From: Kiritimatiellia bacterium
GTDB taxonomy: Bacteria; Verrucomicrobiota; Kiritimatiellia; RFP12; UBA1067
Direction of reading: 5' to 3'
Assembly: GCA_017628165.1 (NCBI GenBank)
Contig: JAGBZQ010000081.1
Coordinates: 1-7,420, forward strand
DNA length: 7,420 nucleotides
A model generated the notes under the pieces. The model was not told the origin of the DNA, did no database searches, and saw nothing but the letters and a program-made list of their open reading frames with translations. A program made the position numbers and the translations under genes. Of this stretch, positions 6,445-7,420 are shown one piece after another. How positions within the stretch are numbered: the stretch's first letter is position 1; each line of letters begins with the position of its first letter.

Positions 6445-6465
6445 TCGAGGAGACTGTCTCCACGA
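6445..6465. repeat. Near-palindrome with core GGAGACTGTCTCC
   Basis: GGAGAC and GTCTCC (6449-6461) are exact reverse complements around a single T. After one A/A mismatch the symmetry continues for three more pairs (TCG and CGA) to 6445-6465. A one-base loop cannot form an RNA hairpin without opening inner pairs, so a DNA-binding site is at least as likely as an RNA structure. Confidence 0.45.
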
Positions 6466-6481
6466 AGTTTAATACCAAAGG

Positions 6482-6542
6482 CCCTAAACTCCCCATCCTC
6501 TCTTCACCTTCATCTTTAACCTTCACCTCATACTCCCCATTT
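6482..6542. repeat. 61-base G-free pyrimidine-rich tract with 9-bp direct repeats
   Basis: No G occurs from 6482 to 6542, and most bases are C or T. The centre has a loose six-base rhythm (TTCACC, TTCATC, then TTCACC again). ACTCCCCAT occurs at 6488-6496 and again at 6532-6540, bounding the tract. It is followed at once by about 40 bases of the plus strand with only a single C, leading into the promoter of the next gene. Such asymmetry can favour R-loops or triplex-like structures, but no function is shown. Confidence 0.5.
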
Positions 6543-6573
6543 GTGGGCGTGAGTGGAGGGGAAGTGTGGAATT

Positions 6574-6582
6574 TGGTATAAT
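6574..6582 (+). promoter_or_regulatory. Extended -10 promoter for the 268-residue gene
   Basis: TGGTATAAT contains a perfect TATAAT (6577-6582) with the upstream TG of extended -10 promoters. No recognisable -35 lies 16-18 bases upstream, which fits an extended -10 type. Transcription would start near 6589, leaving a leader of about 11 bases that is little more than the Shine-Dalgarno site. Confidence 0.55.
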
Positions 6583-6590
6583 GTTCAAAA

Positions 6591-6599
6591 AGGAGTGAT
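6591..6599 (+). promoter_or_regulatory. Strong Shine-Dalgarno site deciding the start at 6600 or 6606
   Basis: AGGAGTGAT resembles the full anti-16S complement with one base missing. GGAG is 4 bases before ATG 6600 and 10 bases before the in-frame ATG 6606. Both are workable, so the start is uncertain by two codons; 6600 is kept as the first one. Confidence 0.6.
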
Positions 6600-7406
6600 A
6601 TGAGTATGAAAATTGCTATGGTGATTTTGGCTGTTCTTGGCTTTGCGTTAGACGTATATGCAATAGTCGGCCGCAGTATACAGGGGTATAAGTCAGAGAG
6701 AAAGGTCATTAGCGATGGTGGCGTCGTTGAGTATAAAGCAAAGAGGGTTGCGGAGATGCAGGCTCAGACTCGTGCGATAGAAAAGGCAAAAGAAATATCT
6801 ATGGATAAACTTGAGTTTCCTAAAGGAGCCAAGCATTGCGGTCTGTTCATAGACAGATTGTCACGGATTGATTCGCTTTGTGGATATGAAATTGGGTCTA
6901 TAGTAAAGATATTGCGGCGTCCACATTTTGACAAGGATGGAAATATCGTAATAACGCAGAAGCTAAAGACTTCTTTTCGTAAGTGTACTCAGGTTGAGCT
7001 AAAGTATTCCAAGGTTAATCACGCATTGTATTCCATTCGTGTGTTCGCACCTGCTCAGAAGAATGTGACAGACGAAGTTGCGTTGGCAGAGGTGGAGGCT
7101 ATGTGCAGTGCGCTCAAGGCGAAGTTTGGCGAGAAGATTTGTGGATTTACGAAATTGAATCAGAGTTTTCAAAAGTCGTATCATGCGAATATGCATTTCG
7201 GATCTTTTCAAGATCTTAAAATTCTTGGCTATAAGGACAATATTGAAAAGCGAGGCGTACTCAAGGGGCCGGTAGACGCACGAAAGGAAATTGGGTGGGC
7301 GTTCTCCGTGACCTTGACGGATCGTGCCATGTGGAATTTTGTGCTTGAGGCATCCAAGCCTAAGCCTAGCAATGATGTTTCTCAAAAAGATGTAGATGCA
7401 TTATAG
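6600..7406 (+). CDS. Unrecognised exported or membrane-anchored protein, 268 residues
   Basis: I do not recognise the family. Residues 3-21 (MKIAMVILAVLGFALDVYA) are a basic start plus hydrophobic stretch ending in VYA, consistent with a signal peptide or an N-terminal anchor. Residues about 43-72 are charged and helix-prone, perhaps a short coiled coil. The rest looks like a mixed alpha/beta globular domain: KHCGLFIDRL at 78-87, LKTSFRKCTQVELKYS at 122-137, an amphipathic helix near 162-178 ending in KFGEKI, and a hydrophobic strand VTLTDRAMWNFVLEA at 237-251. Five Cys are present (C80, C94, C129, C169, C181), so up to two disulfides are possible after export. The tail is polar. Codons are more AT-rich than in the operon (many AAA, ATA, GAA, TTT), which may mean an accessory origin. 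It has its own -10 element and strong Shine-Dalgarno site. No catalytic motif is visible. Confidence 0.8.
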   Translation: MSMKIAMVILAVLGFALDVYAIVGRSIQGYKSERKVISDGGVVEYKAKRVAEMQAQTRAIEKAKEISMDKLEFPKGAKHCGLFIDRLSRIDSLCGYEIGSIVKILRRPHFDKDGNIVITQKLKTSFRKCTQVELKYSKVNHALYSIRVFAPAQKNVTDEVALAEVEAMCSALKAKFGEKICGFTKLNQSFQKSYHANMHFGSFQDLKILGYKDNIEKRGVLKGPVDARKEIGWAFSVTLTDRAMWNFVLEASKPKPSNDVSQKDVDAL

Positions 7407-7420
7407 AGGGTATCTCCGTG

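Larger units (their letters stand above)
6105..6599. other. Structured intergenic region between tex and the 268-residue gene
   Basis: About 495 bases with no conventional protein gene. Long open frames exist on both strands, but none has family motifs and the longest minus-strand one spans the next gene's start. The region holds two perfect 10-bp inverted repeats, a candidate 24-codon minus-strand gene, a tandem heptamer, an array of 9-mers, a near-palindrome, a G-free tract and a promoter, each listed separately. No tRNA-like or rRNA-like segment and no CRISPR-like repeat spacing was seen. Confidence 0.7.

Noticed and set aside
6105..6599. Insertion sequence or MITE
   Set aside because: No matching terminal inverted repeats, target-site duplication or transposase fragment could be paired across the spacer; the two hairpins have different arm sequences.
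6239..6709. Open minus-strand frame of 156 codons across the spacer
   Set aside because: It covers the repeats, the G-free tract, the promoter and the first 110 bases of the plus-strand gene. Its composition follows the low-complexity DNA and it shows no family motif or good ribosome binding site.

Overview
This looks like a bacterial chromosome fragment, not a phage or plasmid. It carries a tight run of housekeeping-type genes, all on the plus strand, then an intergenic region of about 500 bases and one unrecognised gene. Moderate GC, a discoidin (F5/8 type C) domain in an otherwise unplaced protein, and a NarL/LiaS-type histidine kinase whose sensor half looks like two OB-fold-like repeats suggest the PVC superphylum (Verrucomicrobiota, Kiritimatiellota or Lentisphaerota). 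That placement is inference; there is no rRNA or other marker here to settle it.

Layout. 1-588 is the 3' end of a discoidin-domain protein. Then come rpe (ribulose-phosphate 3-epimerase, 601-1260), a standalone coaC-type phosphopantothenoylcysteine decarboxylase (1257-1778), a family 2 polyprenol-phosphate mannosyltransferase-like enzyme (1775-2461), a membrane sensor histidine kinase (2463-3845) and tex (3849-6104). rpe/coaC and coaC/glycosyltransferase overlap through ATGA, and the next two gaps are 1 and 3 bases, so 601-6104 is very probably one operon with translational coupling. The products do not form one pathway: pentose phosphate metabolism, coenzyme A synthesis, lipid-linked sugar synthesis, signalling and RNA/transcription maintenance are simply co-transcribed. 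No response regulator for the kinase and no coaB is in the window.

6105-6599 has no conventional gene but is rich in structure: a perfect 10-bp hairpin after tex, a 24-codon minus-strand reading frame with a good Shine-Dalgarno site, a second perfect 10-bp inverted repeat upstream of that frame, a tandem heptamer, three imperfect 9-mers, a near-palindrome, a 61-base stretch with no G followed by an almost C-free stretch, and an extended -10 promoter. The minus-strand mini-gene with its hairpins is the strongest candidate for something undescribed.

6600-7406 encodes a 268-residue protein with an N-terminal export or anchor segment. I do not recognise its family. It is more AT-rich than the operon and appears to have its own promoter. 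The last 14 bases hold nothing I can identify.
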